50,210 bases of DNA from Nostoc sp. CMAA1605 (GTDB lineage Bacteria > Cyanobacteriota > Cyanobacteriia > Cyanobacteriales > Nostocaceae). The notes under the pieces are model-generated. The model worked only from the letters and a program-made list of their open reading frames with translations. It did no database searches and was not told the DNA's origin. The stretch is from the NCBI RefSeq assembly GCF_021596505.1, contig NZ_PJIZ01000038.1, positions 1 to 50,210 on the forward strand. Direction: 5' to 3'. Each line of letters opens with the position of its first letter. Position 1 is the stretch's first letter. The position numbers and the translations under genes are program-made. This document shows, one piece after another, positions 1-9,583 of this stretch.

Positions 1-786
1 CCCAAGGTCTACCGAATGGGAAAGAACGACAACAAATTGAGGAATTACTCATCGCCATGCAGTTGGAGGGATTAGGCGAACGATACCCAAATCAACTATC
101 CGGCGGACAACAACAACGAGTCGCCCTAGCTAGAGCCTTAGCCAGTCAACCAGAGGCTTTACTGTTAGATGAACCTTTTTCTGCACTGGATACACATCTG
201 CGTAGCCAATTAGAACAGCAAATGACGGAAACTTTAGCGCAATATCAAGGTGTGACTTTATTTGTCACCCACAACATGGAAGAAGCTTACCGGCGTTTGT
301 CCGCATCTTTTGGTGATGGAACATGGTCAAGTCGTGCATCATGGTTCTAAATACGATATTTTCGAGCGTCCTGCTACTGTTAGCGTCGCCCAAATCACCG
401 GCTGTAAAAACTTTTCTCAGGTGATTGTGCAATCATCCCAGGAAGTGGAAGCGGTTGATTGGGGTTGTAAGTTGCAGATAATTGCACCAATTCCCACAGA
501 AATCACCCATATTGGTATTCGCGCCCATCATCTCCAATTTACTCTAGACCCAACCGCGACTAATACTTTTCCTTGCTGGTTAGCCAGAACCAGTGAAACA
601 CCCCATCGCGTTACACTGTTTCTAAAATTAAATTCTCCAGTAAATGATTTACAGGATTACCACCTGCAAGCAGAAGTGTTTAAGGAGAAATGGGAACTCA
701 TCAAAGATCAGCCTTTCCCTTGGTATGTGCGTTTAGAGCCATTGAGCCTAATTTTATTGTCGGAAAAGTTACTAGAACAGTGGTAA
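1..786 (+). pseudogene. ModC-like ABC transporter ATPase, 3' part, frameshifted
   Basis: This is the 3' part of an ATP-binding subunit of a molybdate/sulfate-type ABC importer; it would hydrolyse ATP on the cytoplasmic side. The reading frame is open through the left edge, so the Walker A region lies outside the window. Visible are the signature [15 protein letters not shown], Walker [12 protein letters not shown] and the H-loop [11 protein letters not shown]. After EEAYR (about 290) the frame moves by one base: the first frame stops at 350, while [17 protein letters not shown] and a TOBE/Mop-like C-terminal region (GIRAHHLQF) continue in the other frame to 786. One extra base in CGGCGTTTGTCC near 289-294 explains this. 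In several cyanobacteria ModC is fused behind ModB, but the upstream part is not visible here. It may be a true pseudogene or a sequencing error. The family is clear; the ModC assignment is tentative. Confidence 0.7.
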
Positions 787-1154
787 GTGGTGAGTGATGA
801 GTAACGTGGAACTTCCAGAAAACAAATTATCCAATTTCTAAGAGAAGATATTGTTATTTTTCCCCATGCTTCTCCGCTCAGAAGTTCTCTCTGCTTTCTG
901 ACCCTCTACCTACACAGTGATAGTATATTTTTTAAGTTGGAAGTCCCTTATCCGAATCTATCCTGATTTTTCCCAAGGAGGATGCAGAATTTCAAATTTA
1001 AGAGTAAGTATGTTTGATAAAAAGTAATTTCTGATCTCTAGACTTAATCTTTACTTTATAACTGAAGAAAGAGGTAGATAGTGTTACTTGTATGGAATCT
1101 TAAATATTAAGGGTGGAATGAATTTGACACCTTGGCAAAATCACTAAAGATTCC

Positions 1155-2264
1155 ATGCAAAGCAATTTAATTATGTTTCCAATCGCTGAGGTTGCTAGAG
1201 AAGATACACAAGTCCAGGAAACAAGTTTTACTCAATATGAGCGTGCGGAAAAGCAATTTTTAGAACTTTTAGCAACTGAGGATTTAGATAATAACTTAGA
1301 TAAAAAAGTTGCCATTATCAGAGATTTTGAACAAGCAGTGGCAATGGCTATTGATGCAGCTTATCAGCATGATATTCAAGATAACTCAGCACATTGTTTT
1401 TTGCAACGGATACTATACTGGATTAATCGCCTAAATCTGTTTTGGTATGATGATTTACGGCGGTATACTAACGAGCGATCGCTTTATTTATCCTCATGTC
1501 GTAATCATATTGAAGCAAGTTGGCAAAAATGGGAACTGGCTCAAATTGATGTGACGGAATTAAAGGATTTAAATGTTAAACAAGCATTAATTGAGCGTAC
1601 TAATGCGGATTTAGAACCACCGTTAGCACCAGCTAGTCGATATATCCGGGAAGAAATGACTAAAACTGGCTACTGTCATTTGTTAGCGATTGCTTCTTTT
1701 GATGGCTTAGTTGAAGGTAGTCGTCTTTCTCGCATTTTAGGCGGTGCAGCCAATGAAGTGCAATGTACCTTAGTGCGGGTACTGCTGGAAGAATACGGTA
1801 ACGGCCGTTTATCACGCAAACATTCAACTTTTTTCGCCAAAATGCTCGATGAGTTCGGGATGAACACTGAACCAGAGGGATATTTCGAGTTAGTCCCTTG
1901 GGAAGTTTTGGCTTGTGCAAACCATAATTTTTTACTCACCGAAAGGCGACGTTATTACCTCCGTTATAGTGGTGGATTGACTTATTTTGAAGTAGCTGGC
2001 CCTGCGGCTTATAAAAATTATCTTGTAGCTGCACAAAGATTGAAATTGTCAAATGCAGCGATGGGTTATTGGGAACTACATATTAAAGAAGATGAACGCC
2101 ACGGACAATGGATGCTAGAGGATGTAGCCTTACCTTTAGCAGAATTATATCCCGATGATGCTTGGGAACTATTACTAGGATACGACCAAGAGAAATTAAT
2201 GAGCGATCGCGCGGCTAAAGCTGTTGTAAATTCCATCCGCCAAGCAGAACAAATTAAATCTTAA
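1155..2264 (+). CDS. heme-oxygenase-like diiron (iron-containing redox) protein
   Basis: A soluble protein of 369 aa resembling the iron-containing redox enzyme family with a heme-oxygenase-like helical fold (Haem_oxygenas_2 type). The C-terminal half carries the family-like metal-ligand pattern: an E in GYWELHIKEDERHGQW followed by H, E, D and H residues, and an earlier E/H-containing helix (VRVLLEEYGNGR). Such enzymes use a labile diiron site and O2 to oxidise or cleave small molecules, often in natural-product pathways; the substrate here cannot be read from sequence. There is no signal peptide or membrane segment. A second ATG seven codons in (1173) is an alternative start. A class I methyltransferase follows after 154 bp on the same strand, which may indicate a shared pathway. 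Family confidence is good, function unknown. Confidence 0.7.
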   Translation: MQSNLIMFPIAEVAREDTQVQETSFTQYERAEKQFLELLATEDLDNNLDKKVAIIRDFEQAVAMAIDAAYQHDIQDNSAHCFLQRILYWINRLNLFWYDDLRRYTNERSLYLSSCRNHIEASWQKWELAQIDVTELKDLNVKQALIERTNADLEPPLAPASRYIREEMTKTGYCHLLAIASFDGLVEGSRLSRILGGAANEVQCTLVRVLLEEYGNGRLSRKHSTFFAKMLDEFGMNTEPEGYFELVPWEVLACANHNFLLTERRRYYLRYSGGLTYFEVAGPAAYKNYLVAAQRLKLSNAAMGYWELHIKEDERHGQWMLEDVALPLAELYPDDAWELLLGYDQEKLMSDRAAKAVVNSIRQAEQIKS

Positions 2265-2293
2265 ATAATTTTTACTGGCAACATTAGGACTAT

Positions 2294-2319
2294 ATTTTAG
2301 TGAAAAACAATCACTAAAT
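2294..2319 (+). terminator. possible weak terminator hairpin
   Basis: TTTAGTGA (2296-2303) pairs with TCACTAAA (2311-2318) across a short A-rich loop, 30 bp after the diiron-protein stop. No strong T run follows directly, so this may only be an attenuator or a 3'-end stabiliser. Confidence 0.35.
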
Positions 2320-2418
2320 TCAAGAGGATTGTTTAATTTTTGCCAAAAATAATAACCTGTAGAAATCAAGCAATAGCGTTGAAATCAACAATCATGTAAT
2401 TAATACTAGTAAATAAAC

Positions 2419-3168
2419 ATGAGTATTACCCGACCTAAAATTGCAACTAAGAATCTCAAACAAATATTTTTTTGTCCTGAAGAATCTAATTTTTACTCAA
2501 ACTGCATAGAAAAGTTTGTTTTTAGTAATTGTAATTATTCAGATTCCATTGTGGAATTTGGTTCAGGGGATGGCAGTCCTGTAATTAATTTATTGTTGAA
2601 GAATAAATTTGAGGGCGTTATACATGGATTTGAGTTAAATCCTACTGCTTGGCAAGCTGCCATATCAGCAATCAATGAATATAATCTGCATGAGCAATAT
2701 ATAATTAATAACTCATGTTTATTTGAGTCTGATCAACCCCAAGCCAACTACCTGATAGCTAATCCCCCATATATACCTGCACCAGATAATGATATTTATA
2801 TGCCATTACTCTCAGGTGGAAAAGATGGCTCAGAAATTACTAATAAGCTTTTAGCTTTAGACTATGAAAATGTAGTAGTTTTAGTTTCGAGCTTTTCTAA
2901 TCCTATAGGTACGATTGAACAAGCATTAGCACAAGGATATAGTATTAGCGATTTCGTGATTTTACCCTTAAAGTTCGGTTACTATAGCTCAGAACCAAAG
3001 GTGAAACGACACATAGAAGAATTGCGAAGCAATAATATGGCGTTCTACTCTGGTGAATATTATGGCTTGGCAGGTATTTTATTTCAAAAGCAAGGATCTG
3101 CTGTTGACTTATCCGAGGAATTAATTCAAATGCTCACAAGTTTTTCCCAAAGCCTATTTATAAAGTAA
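2419..3168 (+). CDS. class I SAM-dependent methyltransferase with NPPY motif
   Basis: A 249-aa Rossmann-fold methyltransferase. Motif I is VEFGSGDGSPV (about residues 45-55), the acidic end of strand 2 is HGFELN, and motif IV is ANPPYIPAP (about residues 114-122). NPPY is characteristic of enzymes that methylate a planar nitrogen, such as DNA N6-adenine or PrmC/HemK glutamine methyltransferases; the protein is too short and lacks the extra domains of a typical restriction-modification enzyme. It lies 154 bp downstream of the diiron oxidase-like gene in the same orientation. The target is unknown: a small molecule or a protein is as likely as nucleic acid. AT content is higher than in mutS nearby. 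Confidence 0.65.
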   Translation: MSITRPKIATKNLKQIFFCPEESNFYSNCIEKFVFSNCNYSDSIVEFGSGDGSPVINLLLKNKFEGVIHGFELNPTAWQAAISAINEYNLHEQYIINNSCLFESDQPQANYLIANPPYIPAPDNDIYMPLLSGGKDGSEITNKLLALDYENVVVLVSSFSNPIGTIEQALAQGYSISDFVILPLKFGYYSSEPKVKRHIEELRSNNMAFYSGEYYGLAGILFQKQGSAVDLSEELIQMLTSFSQSLFIK

Positions 3169-3180
3169 ATATTCAGACCA

Positions 3181-3260
3181 ATTCGCAATTCGCAATTCGC
3201 AATTGACTAGCATCCCGCTACGCTCTAAGCGTAGCTATGCCGCAGGCTTTACGCAATTGA
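3181..3260. repeat. STRR (ATTCGCA) plus palindromic repeat
   Basis: Three tandem ATTCGCA-type heptamers (3181-3204) are followed by a small palindrome, GCTACGC (3217-3223) / GCGTAGC (3229-3235) with loop TCTAA, and then GCCGCAGGC. Related GCGTAG/CCGCAGG sequence recurs near 27710-27730. STRRs and such palindromes are typical of Nostocales genomes. Confidence 0.7.
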
Positions 3261-3327
3261 GGAATCCTGACTTGATAAGGATTTCTGAGTTTTTATCTGT
3301 CTCAGAACTTTTGTAACGCACCGTATC

Positions 3328-3346
3328 AGCGTGGCAAGGCTAAAAT
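3328..3346. repeat. solo copy of a MITE terminal sequence
   Basis: AGCGTGGCAAGGCTAAAAT here is identical to the reverse complement of the right terminal repeat of the element at 8665-8780. It sits just ahead of the gene starting at 3419 and looks like a remnant or single end of that element family. Confidence 0.5.
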
Positions 3347-3418
3347 ATTGCCTTGAAAAATTGTAGCTACTGTCCTGGGTATTCTAACTGGGTACACAGT
3401 ATACCAAGAGAGACAGCA

Positions 3419-4255
3419 ATGCAACTGAGTGCAGGCATCAAGAATTTTTGGCAGTTGGTAGTTTTCAATCTGCTTTCGGGTTTAGTTTTATGTGTGTGTG
3501 TTTTAGCTATTAATGGCTGGAAGTGGCGGAATTTGTTTGATTTACCGGATTTTTTGGGTCTGGTGATACTTGTCGCTGTCGCCATATCTCCTTTGTTGTG
3601 GTTTTTGTCCTATCTCAAAGCGCAATTACTCCGACCACTAGTAGATCATGTGCAGTTTAACAAAGTATCACCAAAGGATTACCCTTGGTTAGATGTAGCT
3701 TCTTTGACAGAGGAAACTACTATTTTAGAATCCTTGGGTTTTGTCCATTTGATTGACCATGATGTCCCGTTAGCTTTGGGATTTTCAAGATGTTTTGCAC
3801 ATCCACAAAAGTATTGCTTTGCAGAAATCGGTCAAATTTTTCAGGTAACAGGTAGTGTGATTACACGACACTTTTGTCTGTTTAGTGTTTTAGAGCAGGA
3901 TTGGATACTAGCTGAAATTAATAGAGAAGTTAACAATTTGGATGGTATACCTTACATTTGGCGACATCCCCAAGAGATTAGACGATATCATCCTCATCTA
4001 AAATTGCCTGTATTATTTCAAGAACATTTAAAATTTAGAGAGCAAATCTGCCATGATTTAAATATCTATTCCTGTAGAGATACTTCTGTAGCGTTTTTAG
4101 AAAAGATAGAACAGGACGCAGCAAATTTTCGTCGGCAGACCATGCGCCGCAAAAATCTGCTGCTCTCGATGGTAGAAACAACTTTATTTGAGATTAATCC
4201 TCGGTCTGAATGGTTAGGAAATTACCCCAAGACAGCAGCTAAAATCAAAAAGTAA
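3419..4255 (+). CDS. uncharacterised protein with two N-terminal membrane helices
   Basis: No family recognised. The ATG at 3419 is preceded by a purine-rich AGAGAGA, giving 278 aa; an upstream TTG at 3353 would add 22 residues that look non-coding. Two hydrophobic helices (roughly residues 10-35 and 45-70) are followed by a cytoplasmic or lumenal domain of about 200 aa that is rich in H, F and C, with the phrases LTEETTILESLGFVHLIDHD and CRDTSVAFLEKIEQD and a basic C-terminus. The region reads like cyanobacterial conserved hypothetical proteins. It is in line with the methyltransferase gene but 250 bp away with repeats between, so an operon is unlikely. Confidence 0.55.
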   Translation: MQLSAGIKNFWQLVVFNLLSGLVLCVCVLAINGWKWRNLFDLPDFLGLVILVAVAISPLLWFLSYLKAQLLRPLVDHVQFNKVSPKDYPWLDVASLTEETTILESLGFVHLIDHDVPLALGFSRCFAHPQKYCFAEIGQIFQVTGSVITRHFCLFSVLEQDWILAEINREVNNLDGIPYIWRHPQEIRRYHPHLKLPVLFQEHLKFREQICHDLNIYSCRDTSVAFLEKIEQDAANFRRQTMRRKNLLLSMVETTLFEINPRSEWLGNYPKTAAKIKK

Positions 4256-4396
4256 CCTTGTATAACCTCTCAAAAAATTAATAAAAGGTGTGCAAAATAA
4301 ACATTAACACACCTGAATACAACAGCAAGCTTTAATAATTATTTGACCGAGAATCAATCAACTCGGATTAATATAATTATCCATGTGATTACAAAA

Positions 4397-4426
4397 GGTT
4401 ACTTATTTAATGAAAAACAAGTAACC
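4397..4426 (-). terminator. rho-independent terminator for the PG-binding protein gene
   Basis: On the minus strand GGTTACTT and AAGTAACC form an 8-bp stem around a 14-nt loop, followed by TTTTGTAAT. It lies about 60 bp beyond the stop codon of the gene on 4489-4893. Confidence 0.55.
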
Positions 4427-4488
4427 ACCGCAATCATACTATACGCAAAACTCAAAGGGATGATGATATTCGTGAGAAGAATTTGGGG

Positions 4489-4893
4489 TTATTGCAAAGC
4501 AGCTAAAGTTTTGTGTCCAATCACGCCATCGGCTCTCAAGCCTTCTTTCTTCTGGAATTTAACCACTGCTAACCGGGTATTTTTATCAAAAACACCATTG
4601 ACATTGGCAGTGTAAAAGCCTTTGCGCTTGAGGAGATTCTGGGCGGTTTTAACTGCTTCTCCTCTGCTGCCGATTCTGAGGATATTAGGACGGTTAGCTA
4701 CTTGATTTGCAGGATGTTTAGCATTAGCTTTAGGCTCTACTTTATGAGCCTGCATAGTGGCACTGGGTTTGGTATTTTGTACCGCATGGGAAACAGTATT
4801 ATTCTTAGTTACGGGAGTAGGAGTAGCAGCGTAAGCAGGAACGGTAGCGGCAATGCTGATAACAGAAATTAAAGCTAATAGTTTGCTATTCAT
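4489..4893 (-). CDS. secreted peptidoglycan-binding-domain protein
   Basis: A 134-aa exported protein. Residues 1-22 form a signal peptide (hydrophobic core LLALISVISIAATV, cleavage likely after AYA). A low-complexity linker rich in K, P, T, A and N (about 23-70) leads to one peptidoglycan_binding_1 domain (about 72-132). That domain has the usual LRIGSRGEAVKTAQNLL start, GVFDKNTRLAVVKFQ middle and DGVIGHKTLAAL end. It probably binds the cell wall in the periplasm; no catalytic domain is present. It is divergent from mutS and convergent with the preceding membrane-protein gene. Confidence 0.8.
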   Translation of the reverse strand: MNSKLLALISVISIAATVPAYAATPTPVTKNNTVSHAVQNTKPSATMQAHKVEPKANAKHPANQVANRPNILRIGSRGEAVKTAQNLLKRKGFYTANVNGVFDKNTRLAVVKFQKKEGLRADGVIGHKTLAALQ

Positions 4894-5070
4894 ATTTTTG
4901 GTTCTCTCTAGTGATCAAAATTTTGTGACATTGTGAGGAAGAGTTTGTGCTGACAAACTCGTGATTGATTTCACTCTTTTTGCTAAAATAGATTGAGGTG
5001 AGTTATTCAATCTTAAATATTAGAATTACACAGGATATTGACAGAGGTATGGCAAGTTTATGACAAAAAG

Positions 5071-5211
5071 ATGTCCGTTAAATTAAGAGATATTGCAGCC
5101 GGATTTTGCCGTCAGCAAGCTGCATATTTATTGAATATCTCCAGACTCAGATTCACTGCGGCCAATGATGTGATTTTTCAGTGGCAAAACAGGGTTAGAC
5201 ATAAAGTGTGA
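5071..5211 (+). CDS. possible 46-aa small protein
   Basis: An ATG-started frame of 46 codons in the gap before mutS, with a plausible amphipathic composition (starts MSVKLRDIAAGFCRQQAAYL, ends NRVRHKV). No Shine-Dalgarno sequence precedes it and no family is recognised, so it may be spurious or a decayed gene. Listed because the gap 4894-5361 otherwise contains only promoter-like AT-rich DNA and HIP1 sites. Confidence 0.2.
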   Translation: MSVKLRDIAAGFCRQQAAYLLNISRLRFTAANDVIFQWQNRVRHKV

Positions 5212-5361
5212 CTATGGGGGAAGATTTTAGAGAGTTGCGATCGCCTACTCACCACATGACCAGACATCATAAAAAAACCTTGAGCGATCGCTCGGAAATT
5301 TTCACATCACGTTATCATCGGATCTTGTGGCTTTTTGTGCGTAACTCCTAGCATCTAACCT

Positions 5362-7935
5362 ATGACCGTTTCTCACTCTGACCTCCAGCCAACAGAACCG
5401 AATCCTGCGACTGCGCCCCATACCGATACGCGACAGGTAGACCGCAGTAAGCTAAGTAAGATGTATCAGCACTATGTTGAGGTGAAAGATAAGTATCCTC
5501 ACGCCCTGTTGCTGTATCGGGTGGGAGATTTCTTTGAGACGTTTTTTCAAGATGCGGTAACAGTAGCTAGAGAATTAGAATTAGTCCTCACCAGTAAACA
5601 TGGGGGTGAAATCGGTCGTGTGGCGATGACTGGCGTACCCCACCACGCATGGGAACGCTACACCACCCAACTGGTAGAGAAAGGCTATGCTGTGGTGATT
5701 TGTGACCAGGTGGAAGATGCTTCCGAGGCGGTGGGTTTGGTGCGTCGGGAGGTGACACGCATCCTTACCCCTGGGACATTATTAGAAGAAGGTATGCTCA
5801 AATCTAGTCGCAATAATTACTTAGCGGCTGTGGTCATTGCGGGGAATCACTGGGGTTTAGCCTATGCAGATATCTCCACGGGGGAATTTCTCACCACCCA
5901 AGATAGTAATTTAGAACATCTCACCCAAGAACTGATGCGTTTGCAGCCGGCGGAAGTCTTAGTTCCCACCAACGCGCCTGACTTGGGTAGTTTGCTGCGT
6001 CCTGGAGAAACTTCGCCCTATTTACCAGAATGTTTACCACCATCATTTTGTTATAGTTTGCGATCGCAAGTCCCCTTTTCTCAAGGTGAAGCCAGAAGTA
6101 AATTATTGCAGATATTTAAAGTGCGATCGCTCGAAGGTTTGGGTTGTGACCATCTCCCCTTGGCGGTGAGGGCGGCTGGTGGTTTATTGGAATATGTGGA
6201 AGATACCCAAAAGGAAAGCCCCATTTCCCTACAAAGACTCAGAACCTACACCATCACCGACTATTTAATTGTTGACCACCAAACCCGCCGCAACTTAGAA
6301 ATTACCCAAACCGTCCGCGATGGGACTTTTCATGGTTCGCTGTTGTGGGCTTTAGATAGAACTAGCACCGCAATGGGTAGCCGGTCTTTACGGCGGTGGT
6401 TACTCCAACCCCTACTAGATATCAAAGGTATTCGCGCCCGACAAGATACCATTCAAGAATTAGCCGAAAATACACCTCTACGTCAGGATTTACGGCAATT
6501 ATTACGGCAAATTTACGACTTAGAACGCCTCACAGGTCGCACCACTTCAGGAAGTGCGAACGCCAGAGATTTAGTCGCTTTAGCTGATTCTCTCTCCCGC
6601 TTACCAGAATTAGCCCGCTTAGTTGCTGATGCGAGTTCCCCCTTTTTGAAAGCATTGCAAAAAGTCCCGCCGATTTTAGAAGAACTAGCCCAAAATATCC
6701 ACGCCCACATTGTCGAATCTCCGCCCATACATCTCAAAGAAGGCGGACTCATTCGTCCAGGAGTCAATCCCCAATTAGACGAAAGAAAGGCGACAGTAGA
6801 AAAAGACCAGCAATGGATAGCTAATTTAGAAGTAGAAGAAAGAGCCAGGACAGCTATTCCCACCCTCAAGGTAGGATTTAATAAAACCTTTGGTTACTAC
6901 ATTAGTATTTCTCGCGCCAAAGCTGACCAAGTACCGAATAATTACATCCGCAAGCAAACCCTCACCAACGAAGAACGCTACATCACCCCTGAACTCAAAG
7001 AACGAGAAGCCAGAATTCTCTCCGCCAGGGATGATTTAAATCAGTTGGAATATGAGGTATTTGTCGCCTTACGGGAAGAAATAGCCAAAGAAGCCGAAGC
7101 CATCCGCAACCTTTCCCGCGCCGTTGCTGCGGCTGATGTGTTATGTGGCTTGGCGGAGTTAGCAGTACAGCAGGGTTACTGTCGTCCTGAGATGATACCC
7201 GGAAGGGAAATCGCAATTATTGATGGTCGCCATCCCGTAGTTGAACAGTCCTTACCTGCGGGTTTCTTCGTCCCCAACTCCACACAATTAGGGAGTAGTG
7301 CAGAAAATTACACCCCACTTCCTGATCTCGTGATTTTGACAGGACCTAACGCCAGTGGTAAAAGTTGCTATCTGCGTCAGGTGGGACTCATACAACTCAT
7401 GGCGCAAATTGGGAGTTTTGTCCCAGCTAAGTCAGCGAAATTGGGAGTATGCGATCGCATTTTCACCCGTGTCGGTGCAGTTGATGATCTAGCTACGGGT
7501 CAATCTACCTTCATGGTAGAAATGAATGAAACCGCCAATATTCTCAACCACGCTACAGCAAAATCTCTAGTTTTACTAGATGAAATTGGGCGAGGAACAG
7601 CCACATTTGACGGACTTTCTATCGCTTGGGCGGTAGCAGAATATTTAGCCACAGAAATCAAAGCTAGAACAATTTTTGCTACTCACTATCATGAATTAAA
7701 TGAATTAGCCGGAATGTTACCGAATGTTGCTAACTATCAAGTCACCGTGAAAGAATTACCCGACCAAATTATTTTCCTACACCAAGTTCAACCAGGAGGT
7801 GCTGATAAATCTTACGGAATTGAAGCTGGAAGATTGGCGGGTTTACCGGCTGTTGTTATTAAACGAGCAAAACAAGTTATGGGACAAATAGAAAAGCACA
7901 GTAAAATTGCTCTGGGACTAAAAAATTTGGAGTAA
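5362..7935 (+). CDS. mutS: DNA mismatch repair protein MutS
   Basis: An 857-aa MutS1 that recognises mismatches and small loops and starts methyl-independent mismatch repair with MutL. The N-terminal mismatch-recognition domain has the Phe-x-Glu wedge in [11 protein letters not shown] (about residues 54-64). Connector, lever and clamp domains follow. The ATPase has Walker [14 protein letters not shown] (about 667), the [14 protein letters not shown] region, Walker [17 protein letters not shown] and the H-loop ATHYHEL. Length matches bacterial MutS1. An N-terminal tail of about 25 residues, rich in T and P, precedes the conserved part. No clear Shine-Dalgarno sequence is seen at the ATG, as is common in cyanobacteria. 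Two GCGATCGC-type sites lie upstream. A methyltransferase gene follows after 58 bp. Confidence 0.97.
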   Translation: MTVSHSDLQPTEPNPATAPHTDTRQVDRSKLSKMYQHYVEVKDKYPHALLLYRVGDFFETFFQDAVTVARELELVLTSKHGGEIGRVAMTGVPHHAWERYTTQLVEKGYAVVICDQVEDASEAVGLVRREVTRILTPGTLLEEGMLKSSRNNYLAAVVIAGNHWGLAYADISTGEFLTTQDSNLEHLTQELMRLQPAEVLVPTNAPDLGSLLRPGETSPYLPECLPPSFCYSLRSQVPFSQGEARSKLLQIFKVRSLEGLGCDHLPLAVRAAGGLLEYVEDTQKESPISLQRLRTYTITDYLIVDHQTRRNLEITQTVRDGTFHGSLLWALDRTSTAMGSRSLRRWLLQPLLDIKGIRARQDTIQELAENTPLRQDLRQLLRQIYDLERLTGRTTSGSANARDLVALADSLSRLPELARLVADASSPFLKALQKVPPILEELAQNIHAHIVESPPIHLKEGGLIRPGVNPQLDERKATVEKDQQWIANLEVEERARTAIPTLKVGFNKTFGYYISISRAKADQVPNNYIRKQTLTNEERYITPELKEREARILSARDDLNQLEYEVFVALREEIAKEAEAIRNLSRAVAAADVLCGLAELAVQQGYCRPEMIPGREIAIIDGRHPVVEQSLPAGFFVPNSTQLGSSAENYTPLPDLVILTGPNASGKSCYLRQVGLIQLMAQIGSFVPAKSAKLGVCDRIFTRVGAVDDLATGQSTFMVEMNETANILNHATAKSLVLLDEIGRGTATFDGLSIAWAVAEYLATEIKARTIFATHYHELNELAGMLPNVANYQVTVKELPDQIIFLHQVQPGGADKSYGIEAGRLAGLPAVVIKRAKQVMGQIEKHSKIALGLKNLE

Positions 7936-7993
7936 GGTTATGGGGATATAGGAGCAAGTTCCAGAAAACATTAAGGACTATTAACTAATAACC

Positions 7994-8656
7994 ATGAACA
8001 ATTTACGCCAAAAAGTACAAGAATTAGCATCTGAAGCTATTAACAACTCAGAACCAACAGCATGGTTTGAAGTTTTATATGCTTCAGCTAATGGTGACAC
8101 AGCACAAATTCCCTGGGCAAAATTAACACCCCATCCCTACCTCCAAGATTGGTTAGAAAATCATGAAATTTCTACTCAAGGTAAAAAAGCTTTGGTTATT
8201 GGTTGTGGTTTAGGAGATGATGCGGAAGCCTTAGCAAAATTAGGATTTGCCGTCACAGCTTTTGATATTTCTCCCACAGCTATTGCTTGGTGTCAACAGC
8301 GATTTCCTGAATCTCCAGTTAACTATCAAGTGGCTGATTTATTAGCTATTCCTCAGCAATGGCATCAGGCTTTTGATTTTGTTTTTGAATGTCGCAATAT
8401 CCAAGCTTTACCTTTGAGTGTCAGGACTGCTGTGATCTCTTCTATTACTTCTGTGATTTCCCCTAGTGGAACTTTATTAGTAATTACCCATGTGCGCGAT
8501 ACAGAAACCGAACCGTCAGGGCCGCCTTGGCCATTATCTGAATCTGAACTCGCACAGTTAGAAAATTTAGGACTACAAAAAATAGAAGCTACTCTGTTTT
8601 TAGAATCCCGAGAAACTGAAGTAAAGCAGATGCGAATTATATATCGCCAGCTTTAG
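7994..8656 (+). CDS. TPMT-like class I methyltransferase
   Basis: A 220-aa SAM-dependent methyltransferase of the thiopurine S-methyltransferase-like group. It shows motif I ALVIGCGLGDDAEALAKLG (about 63-81), motif II VTAFDISPTAIAWCQQRFP, and an aspartate-containing segment YQVADLLAIP. The WF/WLENH-type N-terminus and the FDFVFECRNIQALP segment fit this group, whose members methylate S, Se, Te or halide acceptors. Acceptor unknown. It is 58 bp downstream of mutS on the same strand and could be co-transcribed, although a functional link is not expected. Confidence 0.8.
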   Translation: MNNLRQKVQELASEAINNSEPTAWFEVLYASANGDTAQIPWAKLTPHPYLQDWLENHEISTQGKKALVIGCGLGDDAEALAKLGFAVTAFDISPTAIAWCQQRFPESPVNYQVADLLAIPQQWHQAFDFVFECRNIQALPLSVRTAVISSITSVISPSGTLLVITHVRDTETEPSGPPWPLSESELAQLENLGLQKIEATLFLESRETEVKQMRIIYRQL

Positions 8657-8664
8657 TGTATTTA

Positions 8665-8780
8665 GTGGCGTGGCAAGCCTAAATTTGTGCATTAGATGGG
8701 AAAAATTTGAACGCAGATAAACGCGGATAAACGCGGATAAAATCGATTTTTTATTGCACTATTTTAGCCTTGCCACGCTA
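8665..8780. repeat. 116-bp MITE-like element with terminal inverted repeats
   Basis: The left end (8665-8684) and the reverse complement of the right end (8761-8780) share GCGTGGCAAG and CTAAA with about two mismatches in 20. The interior has tandem AACGCGGATA-type repeats. No transposase is encoded, so it would be a non-autonomous element. A solo end is at 3328-3346. Confidence 0.55.
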
Positions 8781-8873
8781 GTAGGGGCAGAATATATTGC
8801 CCCTAATCATTTACCTGATTGCCAAAATCAACGCAGTACAATTTTAATGACTCAAAACAATTATCAACTAAGA

Positions 8874-9359
8874 CTAGAAGTTTTGGGGAGGTAAGGGTTT
8901 TCCTTGACTTTTAGGCACATTGACAACTTTTAAGAGTTTGGCAATTGCAATTACATCTGTATCTAGCTTTTTAGCTTTTTCATTACCAGGACAGCTAATA
9001 TCTGGAGATTGTTGACCACCTAGACTAATTGTTGTCGTCGTCCCAAAAGAAGTAGATTTAACACAACTTTGTTTGACAGGTAGGCTTGACAATGGTTCAG
9101 CAGCTTTTAGGTCATTAAAGAATTTTTGAGAGATTTTTTTAGGTAGTTTACCTTTACCTGAGCCTTTACCGTCTACATAATTAGCTTCTCCGGTGGGTGA
9201 GACATAGATACGGTAGCCAATAGTATTTGTTGAGCCACTGTTGACAATTACAGCTACATTATTAGGTACTAAAGCGATCGCTGATTGAGTAGCACTCACT
9301 AATAAAGATAAACCCGCTAACCCTATTAAACTTTTGTAAAAAACCTGACTCATTGCCAA
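8874..9359 (-). CDS. uncharacterised secreted protein
   Basis: A 161-aa protein with a signal peptide (hydrophobic LIGLAGLSLLVSATQSAIA, residues about 11-29) and a mature domain of about 130 aa. The mature part has two cysteines (in KQSCVKS and DISCPGN) that could form a disulfide, and the phrases TIGYRIYVSP and GGQQSPDISCPG. It resembles small cyanobacterial periplasmic conserved hypotheticals; no enzyme motif is recognised. Monocistronic, with 200 bp or more of intergenic DNA on each side. Function unknown. Confidence 0.65.
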   Translation of the reverse strand: MAMSQVFYKSLIGLAGLSLLVSATQSAIALVPNNVAVIVNSGSTNTIGYRIYVSPTGEANYVDGKGSGKGKLPKKISQKFFNDLKAAEPLSSLPVKQSCVKSTSFGTTTTISLGGQQSPDISCPGNEKAKKLDTDVIAIAKLLKVVNVPKSQGKPLPPQNF

Positions 9360-9583
9360 AATCTCCTCAATTCAGTATTTAGGTAATAAGGTTTAAAAAT
9401 CGGAATTTCTACAATTAGCAGACTAATCAACTAGTCTTACTACTGAATTATTTACTAGAAAACTTTGTCAAATTTATGACATTATCATGTCAATTTCTTG
9501 ACAGTAAATATGTTTGAAGGGAGAAAAATAATTCTAATTCTTCTTGGAAAGTTCTGAATTGAGGAAATCTCGGTAGCCCTGTA

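Noticed and set aside
4343..4615. Plus-strand open frame of 90 codons over the PG-binding gene
   Set aside because: Overlaps a well-supported secreted protein on the other strand and has no domain or start signal.
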